A DNA stretch of 64,000 nucleotides, from contig WHVA01000436.1 of the NCBI GenBank assembly GCA_015179125.1, forward strand, positions 1-64,000, written 5' to 3'. The notes under the pieces were generated by a model. That model saw only the letters and a list, made by a program, of their open reading frames with translations, did no database searches and had not been told where the DNA came from. The stretch's first letter is position 1. Each line of letters opens with the position of its first letter. Source of the stretch: Gautieria morchelliformis. Lineage: Eukaryota > Basidiomycota > Agaricomycetes > Gomphales > Gomphaceae. Positions 1 to 10,705 of the stretch are shown one piece after another. A program made the translations under genes and the position numbers.

Positions 1-55
1 TACAGCGCATGAAACACTAGCCTTCCTCAGCACCGTCAGCCACTTCAGATCATGC

Positions 56-2335
56 ATGCCAGCCTTCGCGATTGTCGCCGATCCACTATACGAGATGATA
101 CGCAGGATCCAAGCAGTCAAAACAGACGCTTCAAAAGTACAGAAAAAGGGAGCGTACAAGAAGGCGCTGATCAACACATCACTCGCAGGCAGATGGACCA
201 CCGTACAAGACCAGGCATTCGCACAGCTCAAAGGGCTGCTAACACAAGCCCCCGTGCTGTCCACTATCCGAAACGACAGACCGCTCATCATAGGAACGGA
301 CGCCAGTGCTAAAGGGCTAGCTGCGTACCTCACACAGTATCAACCGACCGGCAACGTAGACGGGACCCCAAAAGATGTCCTCCACCCAATTGCGTTTGCC
401 TCCCGAAGAAATTCAGAAGCAGAACACAAACAGCACTTGTTCAAACTGGAACTGAAAGCGGTGAAATGGGCACTGGATAAGTTCCACAAATTTGTCTGGG
501 GACATCAAATCATTCTGAAGACAGACTGTCAAGCGGTTAAGGACCTACTTTCGAACAAGTCCCTCCCCCCGACCCACGCTCGATACAAGGAAGCAATCCT
601 AGCACACGACATCGTCGACTTCATACACCAGGATGGGAAGAACAACCCAGCGGACTGCCTATCACACTCAGGTCTAGCCCGTGGACCACCGGAGAAGGAA
701 CCGATAGACCCGGGGTGGGAACACGAGCGCGGCGTCATCAACGACCTGTACTCAGTGCAAAAGGTACCATGCACTATACTAGCACCAAACGACCAGCACG
801 GAGACCTGATGTCCAGGTTCGAAGAGGACCCAGGGACCACGACAATACTCAATTGGATCCTAATGTTATCGTTACCGAGGGACGCATCAGAAAGAGAACG
901 AGAGACGATCAAGCGCCGAGCCGCAGAATGCTTCGTCAAAGACAACAAGCTTTGGAGGTTGAGAACAGGAGTGGCTCACCCAGTAGAAGTACTTTCGCAA
1001 AACGAAGGTCGAGCGAAAGCACTGGAGGTACACAGAAACATAGGACACTGGGCAAGAGATATCCTCACCCTCGAACTGGGCGTACACTACGACTGGCCCC
1101 AACTAAGGAAGGACTGCACAGAAATCCCCGCAGAATGCCCCAACTGTCAACAATTCGGCCCTCGCCTACGGAATTTCTTACTCCAACCAATCATAAGGTT
1201 ACACCCGTTCGACATGCTTGCAGCCGACTATCTGAAGCTCCCCAAAGGAGTCGGAGGCTTCTCAGAAGCACTCGTCTTCGTAGATTTCTTCACGCGTTAC
1301 GTCTGGGGGGTCATCCTCAAAAAACCAGGAACGAACCTTGCCTCCGTGACAGCACTACGAACGATATGCCATGAATGGCAGCCTCCAAAACACCTTCTAA
1401 CAGACGGTGGATCCCACTTCAAGGGGCAACACATGACGGCAGTCTTACAGGAGTTCAGCATCGAACACGAGATCACCCCAGCGTATACTCCACACTGTAA
1501 CGGCCTCATAGAGAACGAGAACAGACAGCTGCTAGCTATCTTAGGGAAGGAATGCGCATCTGAGCAACCCAACCGTACAGAAGGTATCACAGCCGCTTGG
1601 CCGAAGAAATGGCCAAAAGCTGTATCGCTACTGAACGAGAGGAGAACACCGGTCTTGAATACCTCACCCAAAGCAATCATGTTCAGTACCATCGACGGGT
1701 CATTCGACATAGACAACGTCATGGACCTGGACTTCGATACAGGGTCGAGATTCGCATTTTTAGAGGCAGACCGCGAAGTCACCAGAGGACACTTACAGGC
1801 CGTTCAGGAGAGAAGGAAAGAGTGGTTCGATAAGAAAGCAAAGCCCACAACCTTAGAAATAGGCGACCTCGTACTAGTACACAACTCGAAGCTCAACACA
1901 TCGAGAGAAGCCAAATACAAACTCTCAGCTCCATGGCTTGGACCATTCAGAGTCACAGGGAGAAGTAATAATTCCTATTACTTAGAATGCTTATCGGGTC
2001 GAAAAGCGACAGGAAAGGTACACACAAACCACCTCAAGAAATTCCACCTAGGAACGCACGACTCAGTCCAAGAACCGAACGCCGCAACAACAGAACAGCA
2101 TGAGAACACCCTGTTACGAACGTTAGAGGGAATACCAGAGGATGCTGAAGAAGAACTCCCCTTTAACTTCATACCCCAGGAGACGTCTGAAGTCGCACAA
2201 CAAGAACAACCACCAGAAGAACCATCAGAAACGGAACTGGAAGAAGCAGGAGACCTGTACCAACCCATAGGTCATAGACTCCACAGGCGAGCAGCAGCAG
2301 CGGTGAACCCGTATATCAGCCACATAGCCAAATAA
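56..2335 (+). CDS. Gypsy pol part of element D: RNase H and integrase
   Basis: This is the C-terminal part of a Ty3/Gypsy polyprotein, open to the left window edge, so the first Met is not the true start. RNase H lies at about residues 75-200 (TDAS near residue 82, a second TDC near 160). It is followed by an HHCC-like zinc head with a CPNCQQ motif near 365 and then the integrase core, with aspartates in AADYLK and LTDGG and a glutamate in NGLIENEN, the usual DDE arrangement. The last 120 residues are acidic and glutamine/glutamate-rich. No chromodomain is evident, unlike in elements B and C. It belongs to retrotransposon D and has no host role that can be inferred. Confidence 0.85.
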   Translation: MPAFAIVADPLYEMIRRIQAVKTDASKVQKKGAYKKALINTSLAGRWTTVQDQAFAQLKGLLTQAPVLSTIRNDRPLIIGTDASAKGLAAYLTQYQPTGNVDGTPKDVLHPIAFASRRNSEAEHKQHLFKLELKAVKWALDKFHKFVWGHQIILKTDCQAVKDLLSNKSLPPTHARYKEAILAHDIVDFIHQDGKNNPADCLSHSGLARGPPEKEPIDPGWEHERGVINDLYSVQKVPCTILAPNDQHGDLMSRFEEDPGTTTILNWILMLSLPRDASERERETIKRRAAECFVKDNKLWRLRTGVAHPVEVLSQNEGRAKALEVHRNIGHWARDILTLELGVHYDWPQLRKDCTEIPAECPNCQQFGPRLRNFLLQPIIRLHPFDMLAADYLKLPKGVGGFSEALVFVDFFTRYVWGVILKKPGTNLASVTALRTICHEWQPPKHLLTDGGSHFKGQHMTAVLQEFSIEHEITPAYTPHCNGLIENENRQLLAILGKECASEQPNRTEGITAAWPKKWPKAVSLLNERRTPVLNTSPKAIMFSTIDGSFDIDNVMDLDFDTGSRFAFLEADREVTRGHLQAVQERRKEWFDKKAKPTTLEIGDLVLVHNSKLNTSREAKYKLSAPWLGPFRVTGRSNNSYYLECLSGRKATGKVHTNHLKKFHLGTHDSVQEPNAATTEQHENTLLRTLEGIPEDAEEELPFNFIPQETSEVAQQEQPPEEPSETELEEAGDLYQPIGHRLHRRAAAAVNPYISHIAK

Positions 2336-2444
2336 AAATAGCACCCGCAATGCCCCGGAGCGACCTGACTCAACAGATTCCTAACGTTTTTTCTTGGTCC
2401 CAATACCACGCTCTCGAAATTATTTCTCTTTTCTTAGGGGGGAG

Positions 2445-2774
2445 TGTAGACGCCAGGATGAGCTCCCACACATCCCAGCATCTAGCGCCAGTGCACCCAC
2501 AGCAGCCCATAGTAGTTGAGGATGGAAGATTCCCTATCTGAGGAGCTGTACAGTAGTGGAGACGATACGGAACGCAGCAGATCATTCTTCATCTTGACCT
2601 TCGTACTTGTAGCCGCGCTCACGCTATCTCACTATTATTTGCGCGATCTACGGTCATATCTTCCTCTAGTCGACGCGATCCGCGTCTACAGTCCTCGCTA
2701 GTGTTTCGTCTCCCGCGCATTGCGCTTCATGTCCCGTTCTGTCTGTCTCTGTCTCCTTCCTTTATCCCTCAACA
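2445..2774 (+). repeat. Right LTR of element D
   Basis: This 330-bp LTR starts TGTAGACG right after the polypurine tract GGGGGGAG and ends in CTCAACA, next to the integrase tail of element C. The TG...CA ends, the tract and the abrupt change of neighbour fix both ends to within about 3 bp. No clear TATA box was seen. Confidence 0.75.
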
Positions 2775-2931
2775 ACATGAAGTACTGTGCCTTTACAAAG
2801 GCGAGGGATCCTACTTGGAAATCAGGGGCGGGCTTGCGACGAACATCGGCCGAGGCTTGGTAAGTCTTTTGAGCCTCGAGGATGGCACGGTGAAGTTCTT
2901 GATGAAGCTCGTCCAGGTCAACCACGAAGTC

Positions 2932-3750
2932 TCAAGCTTGTGCCGAGGCGAAGTCGCGCTCGGGGTGAACCGCAAGGTTCGGGTGGTAACCCTTGTTAGC
3001 AAAGAATGGGGATATACCAGTGGTTGCACTAGGCGCATTGTTGTAAGTGAACTTGGCTAGGGGAAGGAGCGAAGCCCAGTTGGACTGCTGATAGCTGCAG
3101 TAGATCCTGAGGTACTGTTCCAGGGTCAGGTTAGCACGCTCGGTCTGACTGTCACCCTCGGGATGATATCCCGAGGTGAAATGCAACCGCATGTCCAAGG
3201 CCTTCCCTAGAGAATGCCAGAAGTGCGAGACGAACTCGGAACCCCTATCCAAGGTGATGTGTGAGGGGACTCCATGCTTGGAAAAGACATGAAGGACGAA
3301 GAGGTGAGCAAGCCCTTGCAAGGTTATCTTATCTGTAGTTGGAATGAAGATAACCTGCTTAGTGAAGCGGTCAACAATCACTAGTATGGAGGTGAACTCG
3401 GATGAAGGTGGGAGCTGCTCAATGAAATCCATAGAGATGGAATTCCAAGGCTTTTCAGGAACGGGAAGTTGTTTGAGGAGACCATAGGGCTTGTGACGTT
3501 GCGGCTTGCTTCGCATACAAGTGGTGCAAGTCTTGCAATACTCCTTGACAAAGGATCTAATCCCTGGCCAAGTGTAGTCTCGTCCGATCAACTCCAAGGT
3601 CTTGTTGACCCCAAAGTGTCCCGAGAGAATGTGGTCATGCTTGTATTGCAGGATGCGAAGTCGGAGGTCGTGTGCCGCTGGAACATAGGTTCGGTTGTCG
3701 AGCTTGAGAAAGCCCTCGGGGTCTGTGGTCCACCTCGGGTCATTAACCAA
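2932..3750 (-). pseudogene. Element C integrase part
   Basis: This is the integrase segment of fossil C: a zinc-binding head with HILSGHFGVNKT and CKTCTTCMRSK, then a core with aspartates in ISMDFIEQL and ITLDRGSEF and the glutamine/glutamate-bearing helix near YHPEGDSQTERAN. The protein is about 60-70 percent similar by eye to the integrase of element B at 13.3-14.2 kb. It is broken as a gene and listed only as a part of the element. Confidence 0.8.
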
Positions 3751-4065
3751 GCCAAGGTGTGACTTGGCTATGGGGTCCGAGGGGAGGTTCGCTAGTATGT
3801 GAGCTCAGATCTGCTCGGTATCAAGCAGTGAAGCAGCTTGGAGTACGACAGGAGCGAGGTTAGTAGCTCTAAGGGACAATGCCAGCTGGTGTTGAGTAAA
3901 CACTGGCCGTAGGTTCTGTGGGTTTATGGTGGCATAGTCACTATTCCCCTCTTTAAGGTAGACGTCCCATCATCTAGTGAGAGAGTCAGGCTTTGTTCCG
4001 AGGTGACCCGGTCGGAAACGGATGGTGAGGTTGAATTGGGAGAGGTATTCTGACCACCGAGCTTG

Positions 4066-4596
4066 TCAGCGGGTTAAGAGCTTCGTTGTTGAAAAGTATT
4101 CAAGGTTCTTATGATCAGTTATAACTTCGACAGGGTTGCCAGAACCCTCGAGGTAGTGTCGCCAGTGTTGAAAGGCTTCAAAGATTGCTAGGAGCTCCTT
4201 GTTGTGAACATCGTAGTTGAGCTCGGTAGAGATGAATGTGCGGGAGTGAAAAGCAACGGGGTGAAGTTCACCTTCCAAGGTTCGTAATGATAATATTGCC
4301 GCTAAGGCGTAATCTGAAGCATCAGTCTCTACGATTAGCAGAAGATCAGGAATCCGGTGGGTAAGGATAGGAGCAGTGGTGAACACCTTTTTCAACAAGT
4401 TGAAGGCTTGTCGACAATCCTCGGAAAAGTTCCAAGGGGTGCCCTTGCGGGTAAGTCGGGTTAAGGGAATGGTGATGTCGGAGTAGTTGTGAATGAAATG
4501 TTGGTAGAAGTTGGCGAAACCGAGGAAGGACTGGATGTCACGAAGTTTGCGAGGTTCAGGCCAGTCTTGAATGACCTTTACCTTGTTGTCCGCCAT
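4066..4596 (-). pseudogene. Element C RT thumb and RNase H part
   Basis: The segment begins with the RT connection typical of chromovirus-like Gypsy elements (FLGFANFYQHFI) and runs into an RNase H region with VETDASDYAL and ELNYDVHNKELLAI. It matches the same stretch of element B at 12.6-13.1 kb. The rest of the reverse transcriptase lies beyond a solo LTR insertion, at about 5809-6200. Fossil part, not a functional gene. Confidence 0.8.
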
Positions 4597-4776
4597 AGTG
4601 AGGCCCTCAGGAGAGAGGATGTAGCCGAGGAATTCAACCGAATCGCAATGAAACTTGCACTTGTCCTCTTTGGTGAAGAGGTTGTTGAGTCACAGTCGTC
4701 GCAGGACTTCCTTGACATGTTCAACATGTTTGGAGGGGTCACTGGAATAGATTAGAATGTCATCCAAGTATACCAC

Positions 4777-5808
4777 TGTCAAGATTGGTTTTTAGGCGTT
4801 AGTATCGTGTATTAGTGAACACAGCGAATGCCCGAATAGCTTGTGCGAATAAGTATGCTGTTCGGCGAATAGGTGAACCAACAAATGTTCACAAGATAAG
4901 AGGGTTGCCCGAATGGGGCTCGCCCTATCTACAGTCATAGTGAAATGGCCCATGGCACTTGACGATATAATGTGCAAGGTGTCATGGAAGGGCTGTCTAA
5001 GTAGCGACAATCCCTTCGCCGGCGAAGGTGCTCCTTCGGAGCCCTTCGCCAACAGCACAGAAAATGGTTCGAAGGCTAAGGTAACGAAGATGAAGTATGA
5101 GAACTCACCAGTGATGCCTAAGTCCTCTGCTGGTCGAAGATGGAAATCTCCAAGGGAAGGCTTAAGACGATGACCACGGCGAGGTCAAGGCTGCACAAGG
5201 TGAACGACGTATGATAATTGAACTGGGGAATATACATGCGAATGTAAACTACTTATACCGAATGCTTATAAGGTATCAGCGAACAGGAAAGAGGCCATCA
5301 CAAGTCAGGGTTGGATAGGGGTGCGCAGCCATGATACAACATAGATGAAATAAACATACAATAGAATGTGAGAAGAGGGAGAACATGAAACGACGGAGAG
5401 TAAAGGTGGCGAAGGCACTTATGGACAAAACCATGTCTTGGGACCCGTATACATGCTACCCTGCACGGACTCTTGGTCTACTGGGTTGATTCCGCACGAC
5501 CTATGGAGGGGATGTCCTGCGAACATACTTTGACCATACGAACACCCAATGGGGTTGGATTTAAGAAGACAATGGGGTTAATGATGAACCATCATGCCGG
5601 GTGAATGGTATCGAGCATATTTGATGGTGTGCCTGCTGGCGAAATGCATGAGCAGCAAATAGCGGTTCGGAGAATGGGGCGAACAGCGGGTAGAGTAGAC
5701 ATAGAGGGGGAGTGGTTGGTGGGTGCGGCGAACTCTGGCGAAGATGCTAGGGAGTGACGAGAGGGAACATAGAGACAGTGGGGTAAGAGAAATAGACAGG
5801 TCATGACA
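4777..5808 (-). mobile_element. Solo LTR of family A (short form)
   Basis: Read on the minus strand, this 1032-bp unit starts TGTCATGAC and ends CAATCTTGACA. It is flanked by a perfect 5-bp target duplication ACCAC (4772-4776 and 5809-5813). No internal region or second LTR is present, so it is a solo LTR left by LTR-LTR recombination. It sits inside the reverse transcriptase part of element C. The same sequence recurs at 17069-17992, 22047-22602 and 62201-63473. Confidence 0.93.
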
Positions 5809-6416
5809 ACCACCACACAAACATCAAAAAGGTCAGCGAAAATCTCATTCATGAATCTCTGGAAAGCAGCAGGGCCATTAGTGAGACCAAATGGCATAAC
5901 CAACCATTCAAAGGACCCATAGCGAGTCCTGAAGGCAGTTTTCCATTCGTCACCCTCAGCCACCCGATGGTACCGATCTTTTTTCGAAATCTTGTTTAAA
6001 CCTCGGAAGTCGACACACAACCGAAGTGAGCCATCTTTTTTGCAAACAAACAATACCGGTGCACCATGAGGCGAGCGTGAAGGTCGGATGAAACCGATGT
6101 TCAAATGCTCATCAATGAACTCGTGAAGTGCTTTGAGTTCGGAAGCGGAAAGGGAGTAGATGGGACCAATAGGTGGCGAGGTCCCTTCTTCAAGGTTGAT
6201 CTTGATATAGTGGGGTCGGTGAGGGGCTAGAGTGTCAGCGTGTGCTTTGCTGAATACATCTGCAAATTTGTGATATACTTCGGGAACATGTTTCTTAATG
6301 TTCTCAGGAAGCTCAGGAGAGCTTTCTCCCGATGGTGCTCCTCAGGCGAGGAGCTCAGGAAAAGCCAGATTGAGCTGAAACACTTCGGATCCTTCTAACC
6401 TGGATGCGCGCATAAA

Positions 6417-6902
6417 AGCGGGCGCATTGATTTGTTAGCAACTAGGGGCTATGGCAGGGAAGGTTCGGTAGAGTTATTAGAAAGCTAGAATCAAATACAC
6501 TCTCTCAGTGAATTTATTGTCACTGATATATTAACACAGTACATAGAATCAAATACACTACATGATTTTCAGTCAACATGCTATGTAAATATAAAGAATA
6601 CCACTCGCCTCTCTCAGTGAATTTATTGTCACTGAGAGAGGAGCACTATCCTGTCTCAGAAGGCATATACGTGCACCCGGCCCTTTAGCGCCCATGGGCT
6701 CGCGCGTCGAAGTCATTTCAAACTCCGCTGGGTGCAGCCGCCTGTGAAAATAGAGATAACAAAGTGAAATGGAGAGATAAGGAGTGACTGGAAAATTTCG
6801 AAAATAATCAGAGAAATAGATGCATGGTACAAGAACAATGTGAGAAAGGATTGAAACACCATACAATAAATCGAATATATTATGCTTGATTTTGGTGCAG
6901 GA
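6417..6902. mobile_element. 486-bp unclassified insert in element C
   Basis: Between the protease and reverse transcriptase parts of element C lies an AT-rich 486-bp block unrelated to Gypsy coding sequence. It is flanked by a 7-bp direct repeat GCATAAA (6410-6416 and 6903-6909), as expected of a target duplication. Inside is a perfect 13-bp inverted repeat with an 8-nt loop (6608-6620 and 6629-6641), a partial second copy of the same hairpin (6500-6526), and a direct repeat AGAATCAAATACAC (6487 and 6545). No coding capacity is recognised. It could be a MITE or a SINE-like element; its ends do not form obvious terminal inverted repeats. Confidence 0.55.
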
Positions 6903-6909
6903 GCATAAA

Positions 6910-7898
6910 TGCACCCAACATGATTAGGGAAATGAGCGGTGCTTGCAGCTTCGGAGGCGAGTTCTGAGGCGAGATCGAAGGTGGGGGCGAAGATGCCATA
7001 GGCGAAGTCGATGTCGTAGCCGAAGCTGAGTGGGCTGAAGTCGCCATGGTCGCTGGAGTCATAGTCAAATCGATGGTCTTGAAAGTAATACTGCCCAATA
7101 CCCAGTCAATCGACGGATTGTAGCAGGTGAGCCAGTTGTGGCCAAGTACCACCGAGCAACTCGAGTCGAGCGAGGTTACGTAGAAGGTAACCCATTGTTG
7201 TTCACCGGTCAGAAAGCAGATACAGAGGTCTAGAGCTTGGGTAATGGTAGTGTTAGTACTACCGTCAAATAGTTTTAAGGGTATAGGAGAGACAGGATAA
7301 GCGCATAGAGTACTTCTGGGCAAATCTGGATTCAATAAAGCAATAAGAGACCCGCAGTCAACTAATGCAACAAAAGAGACGTCGGGGAGTGAAGGCGAGG
7401 TTAGATCTACATTAAGGGAATCTTTGGACAAAGAATGGGAAGCGGCACTGAGTATGAGCACACGGGTGGGGTTACCGCAATCCTCAGATCATGTGGTTCC
7501 GAGGTTGCTACCTATTTTTTCACCTTTGTAATGGAGGCCGAAGTCCCCTCATTAGGGATCTTCGCTGCCCGACCTTTAGAACTGCTACCATTGGTAGACT
7601 TGTTCTTCAGGCAGTCCTTGGCGATGTGGCCTTTGGTGCCGCAAAGCAGGCAGAGGCCCTGGTTGACCTGACATTGGCGTTCCTCGGGAAGCAATTTACT
7701 GTCTTTCCCGAGCTTGCTCAATATGTTGGGCTGGCTCTTGTTGTTCAAAGAGTTGCTATTGGAACCCTTGCCGTTGTTGTTGGTCTTGTTGCAGTTCTTG
7801 TTGTTGTTAGAACCGCTGGAAGACTGGTTGTTGTTAGTGGCATTGCTGCTGGACTGATTAGTGGTGCGCACAGGCTGGGAAGTACGACCATTGATCAA
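6910..7898 (-). pseudogene. Element C nucleocapsid and protease part
   Basis: Read on the minus strand, an asparagine-rich linker leads into one CCHC knuckle (CLLCGTKGHIAKDC, near 7620) and then an aspartic protease segment with VALVDCGSL and VVLGHNWL. Both are standard for gag-pol of the Ty3/Gypsy group and closely parallel element B. Fossil part; several breaks in the element as a whole. Confidence 0.8.
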
Positions 7899-8508
7899 AG
7901 CGTCATATTCCTTATGCTCCCAGTAACGGCTGTCGCATTCCAGTGCAAAGTTCCTAAGCTCGGTGAGGCTGCGGAATCAAGGGAAGTGAAGTAGATCATC
8001 CTTGATTCGTTTGGCCAAGCCCTTATATGCAAAGTGTCGGAGGGCCGCATCGTTCCACTGAGTCTGAGTCGAAGATCGGGTGAAGTTGATAAAGAATCGT
8101 GCGGCCTTGTTGTGCTCTTTCATAATGATCTTCTCGAGGTCGAGCTCGGCTTGGGCAGCGTTGTCGTATGGACCGAACTTGAGCTCAAGCTCAGCCTTGA
8201 AGCTGTCCCAGTCCTCGAGCCAATCTGGCTCAGTGTCATGACGCGTTTATTTCCCATACTCAGATGCTCTGTTCTCCCATTCCCCACTCCACCTCCGTGT
8301 TCGCTCCAATCGCCCTTGCCGTGTTCGGCGACTGATCTTCGCTGTTCGCGCCATTCACCATAGCCATGCCATCAAAGCACGATCAACGTCTTTGGACCGA
8401 CTTGGTGGTTCATCACTGGTCCTGTCACCTCCTCTGCTCAACCCTCTTTCGATGGTGTTCTTATGATCAGGTTGCTGTGACTTGTGTATTTCCTGCACCT
8501 TGTTATCC

Positions 8509-9162
8509 TGTTACGTATCGAGATTTCCGCTAAGTCGGAACTGGAAAGGACAGTGGCTTCAACTTGTAGGTTGCGCCCCCAATGAACTATCATCCTAAGT
8601 ATTTCGGAAATGAGTCGGAAGTCGGAAAGTACTGAGCTAGAGGTTAGTCGGAACTTGAGTCGGAACTGAGGCGGAAGGCGGAAGGCGGAGAGACTGAGGT
8701 CTTGCTAGACTCGCTGTACTAAGAACAGGAGATGGAGCGAAGGAAATCAAGTATCGAAGGTGATTATCTGATTGCAGAATGACAGACATACATGACAGGC
8801 TTTTATACAAAGAGCTGAGACAACAGGTAATGGGGTAGTACTAAGCAAATTCCGGGGGAAGCGGAAGTCGAGTAGACAATGCGTGGGAACTAACTAATTG
8901 GGAACAATGGGACTACAAGGGGGGTTCAGGGTAGGGTAGAACAATGGCAAAGAACAAGGGGTTGGGAAAACATATCTGACAACGAAACACAAGGAGGGCC
9001 GGACGTATGATCTTGATGAACGGTGAGGTGGGTCCGGTGGGTCCGAGTAATAGAGTCGAAAGAACAAGGGAAATGTACAAGGGGTGGAATGTCGGAAATA
9101 TCGGAGGGGCGGAAAGTGTTGTGGAACTGAAGGTCGGAAGTCGGAAATGAACGGTTGTAACA
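8509..9162 (-). repeat. Left LTR of element B (3' LTR by promoter direction)
   Basis: This 654-bp LTR has ends TGTTACGTATC and GGTTGTAACA. On the minus strand it contains TATAAAAG (complement of 8810-8817), a typical core promoter. A diverged solo relative lies at 22719-23409. Confidence 0.9.
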
Positions 9163-9284
9163 GTATCTCCCTTCTAAGGTCGAGCCCTGCGAGACCACAA
9201 GTCGGAATCACGTGACCTGTGAACAAACACGTCGGAGTTCGAAAAGATAGGCGGGAAACAAACGCATCTTCGCTTCGATCCATC

Positions 9285-10562
9285 ATGAGCACTCCAATCG
9301 ATTTCTCCAAAATGACCAGTGCCGAGTTGAAGCAGCACTTTGCTGATATGCTTGCGCAGAAGGAACTGGCCGAAAGGCGCGAGGCCGAGGAAGCCGCACG
9401 GAAAGAGAGGGAGCGCCTGGAGGAGGAGCGCAAGGAGAAGGAGCGCAAGGAACAGGAGCGGAAGGAACAGGAGCAGAAGGAACAGGAGCGGAAGGAGAGG
9501 GAAGAAAAGGACTGTAAACGCCGCGAGGTAGAGTCGCGCCTCCGCGAGGAGCAGCGGAAACGGGACGCGGCCAAAAAAACTGCGGAGGACAAGGCCGCGG
9601 CGGAAAAGGCAGGGACATCCCAGGTGAGTCGGAAATGTCATGTGGGGTGCTCTGGAGCTCACGGAAAAAACTGCCAGAGGGTCGTAGAATCCGAGGGGGA
9701 GTCGGAAGCGGAGAGCAGTGCGGAAAACACACCGCCTCCAGAGAGCAAGGGGAAGCAGAAGGAAGTGGCTCCCATGCCGAACGTCGTCGTGGAGCGGAAA
9801 CGGAGGGCGGACGAGTTCCAGAAGGCTCAGAAGGAGAAGATGGCCCGGATACTGGAGTTGCGGGAGTTGGGGCCAGAGAATCCCGCTACAAGGAAACGGA
9901 AAATGAGGGACGATGACGAAGAAGAGAAAGCCCCGTGCGACCCATGCGAAACCAAGGGGCGGGATTGCGTGTGGTCCAAGAATCCGCGGGAGACCTCCTG
10001 CGAACAGTGTCGGGACAAGAAGAGGCGCTGCGTCGTGGACGGTTGTGCCACGTGGGTGGAAAGGAAAAGGCGCAGGGTCGAGACTGAGGGGCCTGAAACC
10101 CCTAAGTCGAAACCGGGACCGAGCGGAAAAAAGGTCGCGGAAGGATTTCCAGTGACCGGAAACTCGGAGACAGCGGTACTCAATCGCTTCTCCATGGTGT
10201 CACCGCTGTTTGACATCGCCGATTCGTTGAGGGGCATCCACAAAACCCAACGCGGGATCCGGAACCTCCTTGCGGAGATGGCGGTGGTCCAGGAACAGCA
10301 GTTGCTGTCGTTCCAAAACCAAATGACCGTCATGTCGACGGTTTTGGAACAATTCAAACGGGAATTCTGGTGGCGGAACGACTTGCTCCGGGATCGCATG
10401 GAGGTGCACATGCAGGAGCAGGAGAACGAGGCGGAAGCGGGTACGAGCCAAAGGACGGAAGCGAGGGTGGAGACTGAGTTGACGAACATGGAGATAGGCC
10501 ATGCGGAAGAAGGTCCGGAAGCGGGGAACGAGGGTGAGGGGGAACCAATGCGGGAGGAGTAG
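9285..10562 (+). CDS. Accessory ORF of element B: Zn2Cys6-like cluster plus coiled coil
   Basis: This open frame has 425 codons counting from the ATG at 9285; an in-frame upstream ATG at 9219 would give 447. It lies just inside the left LTR of element B, opposite to the element's promoter. Residues about 30-100 are an almost unbroken E/K/R-rich coiled coil. Residues 218-251 contain cysteines spaced C-x2-C-x6-C-x10-C-x2-C-x6-C (CDPC...CEQCRDKKRRC), which fits the fungal Zn2Cys6 binuclear cluster consensus. A basic stretch (ERKRRRVE) follows, then a glutamine-containing helix and an acidic tail. Known Zn2Cys6 proteins bind DNA as dimers; that this one does so is inference. It is not gag, pol or env. 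It could be a captured host gene or an antisense accessory gene of the family. Confidence 0.6.
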   Translation: MSTPIDFSKMTSAELKQHFADMLAQKELAERREAEEAARKERERLEEERKEKERKEQERKEQEQKEQERKEREEKDCKRREVESRLREEQRKRDAAKKTAEDKAAAEKAGTSQVSRKCHVGCSGAHGKNCQRVVESEGESEAESSAENTPPPESKGKQKEVAPMPNVVVERKRRADEFQKAQKEKMARILELRELGPENPATRKRKMRDDDEEEKAPCDPCETKGRDCVWSKNPRETSCEQCRDKKRRCVVDGCATWVERKRRRVETEGPETPKSKPGPSGKKVAEGFPVTGNSETAVLNRFSMVSPLFDIADSLRGIHKTQRGIRNLLAEMAVVQEQQLLSFQNQMTVMSTVLEQFKREFWWRNDLLRDRMEVHMQEQENEAEAGTSQRTEARVETELTNMEIGHAEEGPEAGNEGEGEPMREE

Positions 10563-10705
10563 GGGTTGAAAGGTCTTGTAGATAATTTTTTTGAAGTGTC
10601 GGAAAATAGTGTATCGGAATATTAATCGGATTTGACATATAACTTGAGATCTGTAAGATTCAATGGGGTATCGGAAATGAGGTCGGAAATGACTAAGGCG
10701 CGGAA

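Larger units (their letters stand above)
1..2774 (+). mobile_element. Ty3/Gypsy LTR retrotransposon D (fossil, 3' part)
   Basis: Only the 3' part of this Gypsy element lies in the window; its 5' half is off the left edge. Its parts in order are RNase H, a zinc-binding integrase head and integrase core, a low-complexity tail, a purine tract (GGGGGGAG, 2437-2444) and the right LTR (2445-2774). The LTR starts TGTAGACGCC and ends CTCAACA. Directly after it the sequence becomes the integrase tail of another Gypsy element read from the opposite strand, so D was inserted into element C. The visible pol frame looks open. Whether the whole element is intact, and its target duplication, cannot be judged because the other end is missing. 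Confidence 0.85.

Noticed and set aside
4777-5808. A gene for an exon or intron inside element C's RT
   Set aside because: TG...CA ends, 5-bp target duplication and recurrence at three other places show it is a solo LTR.
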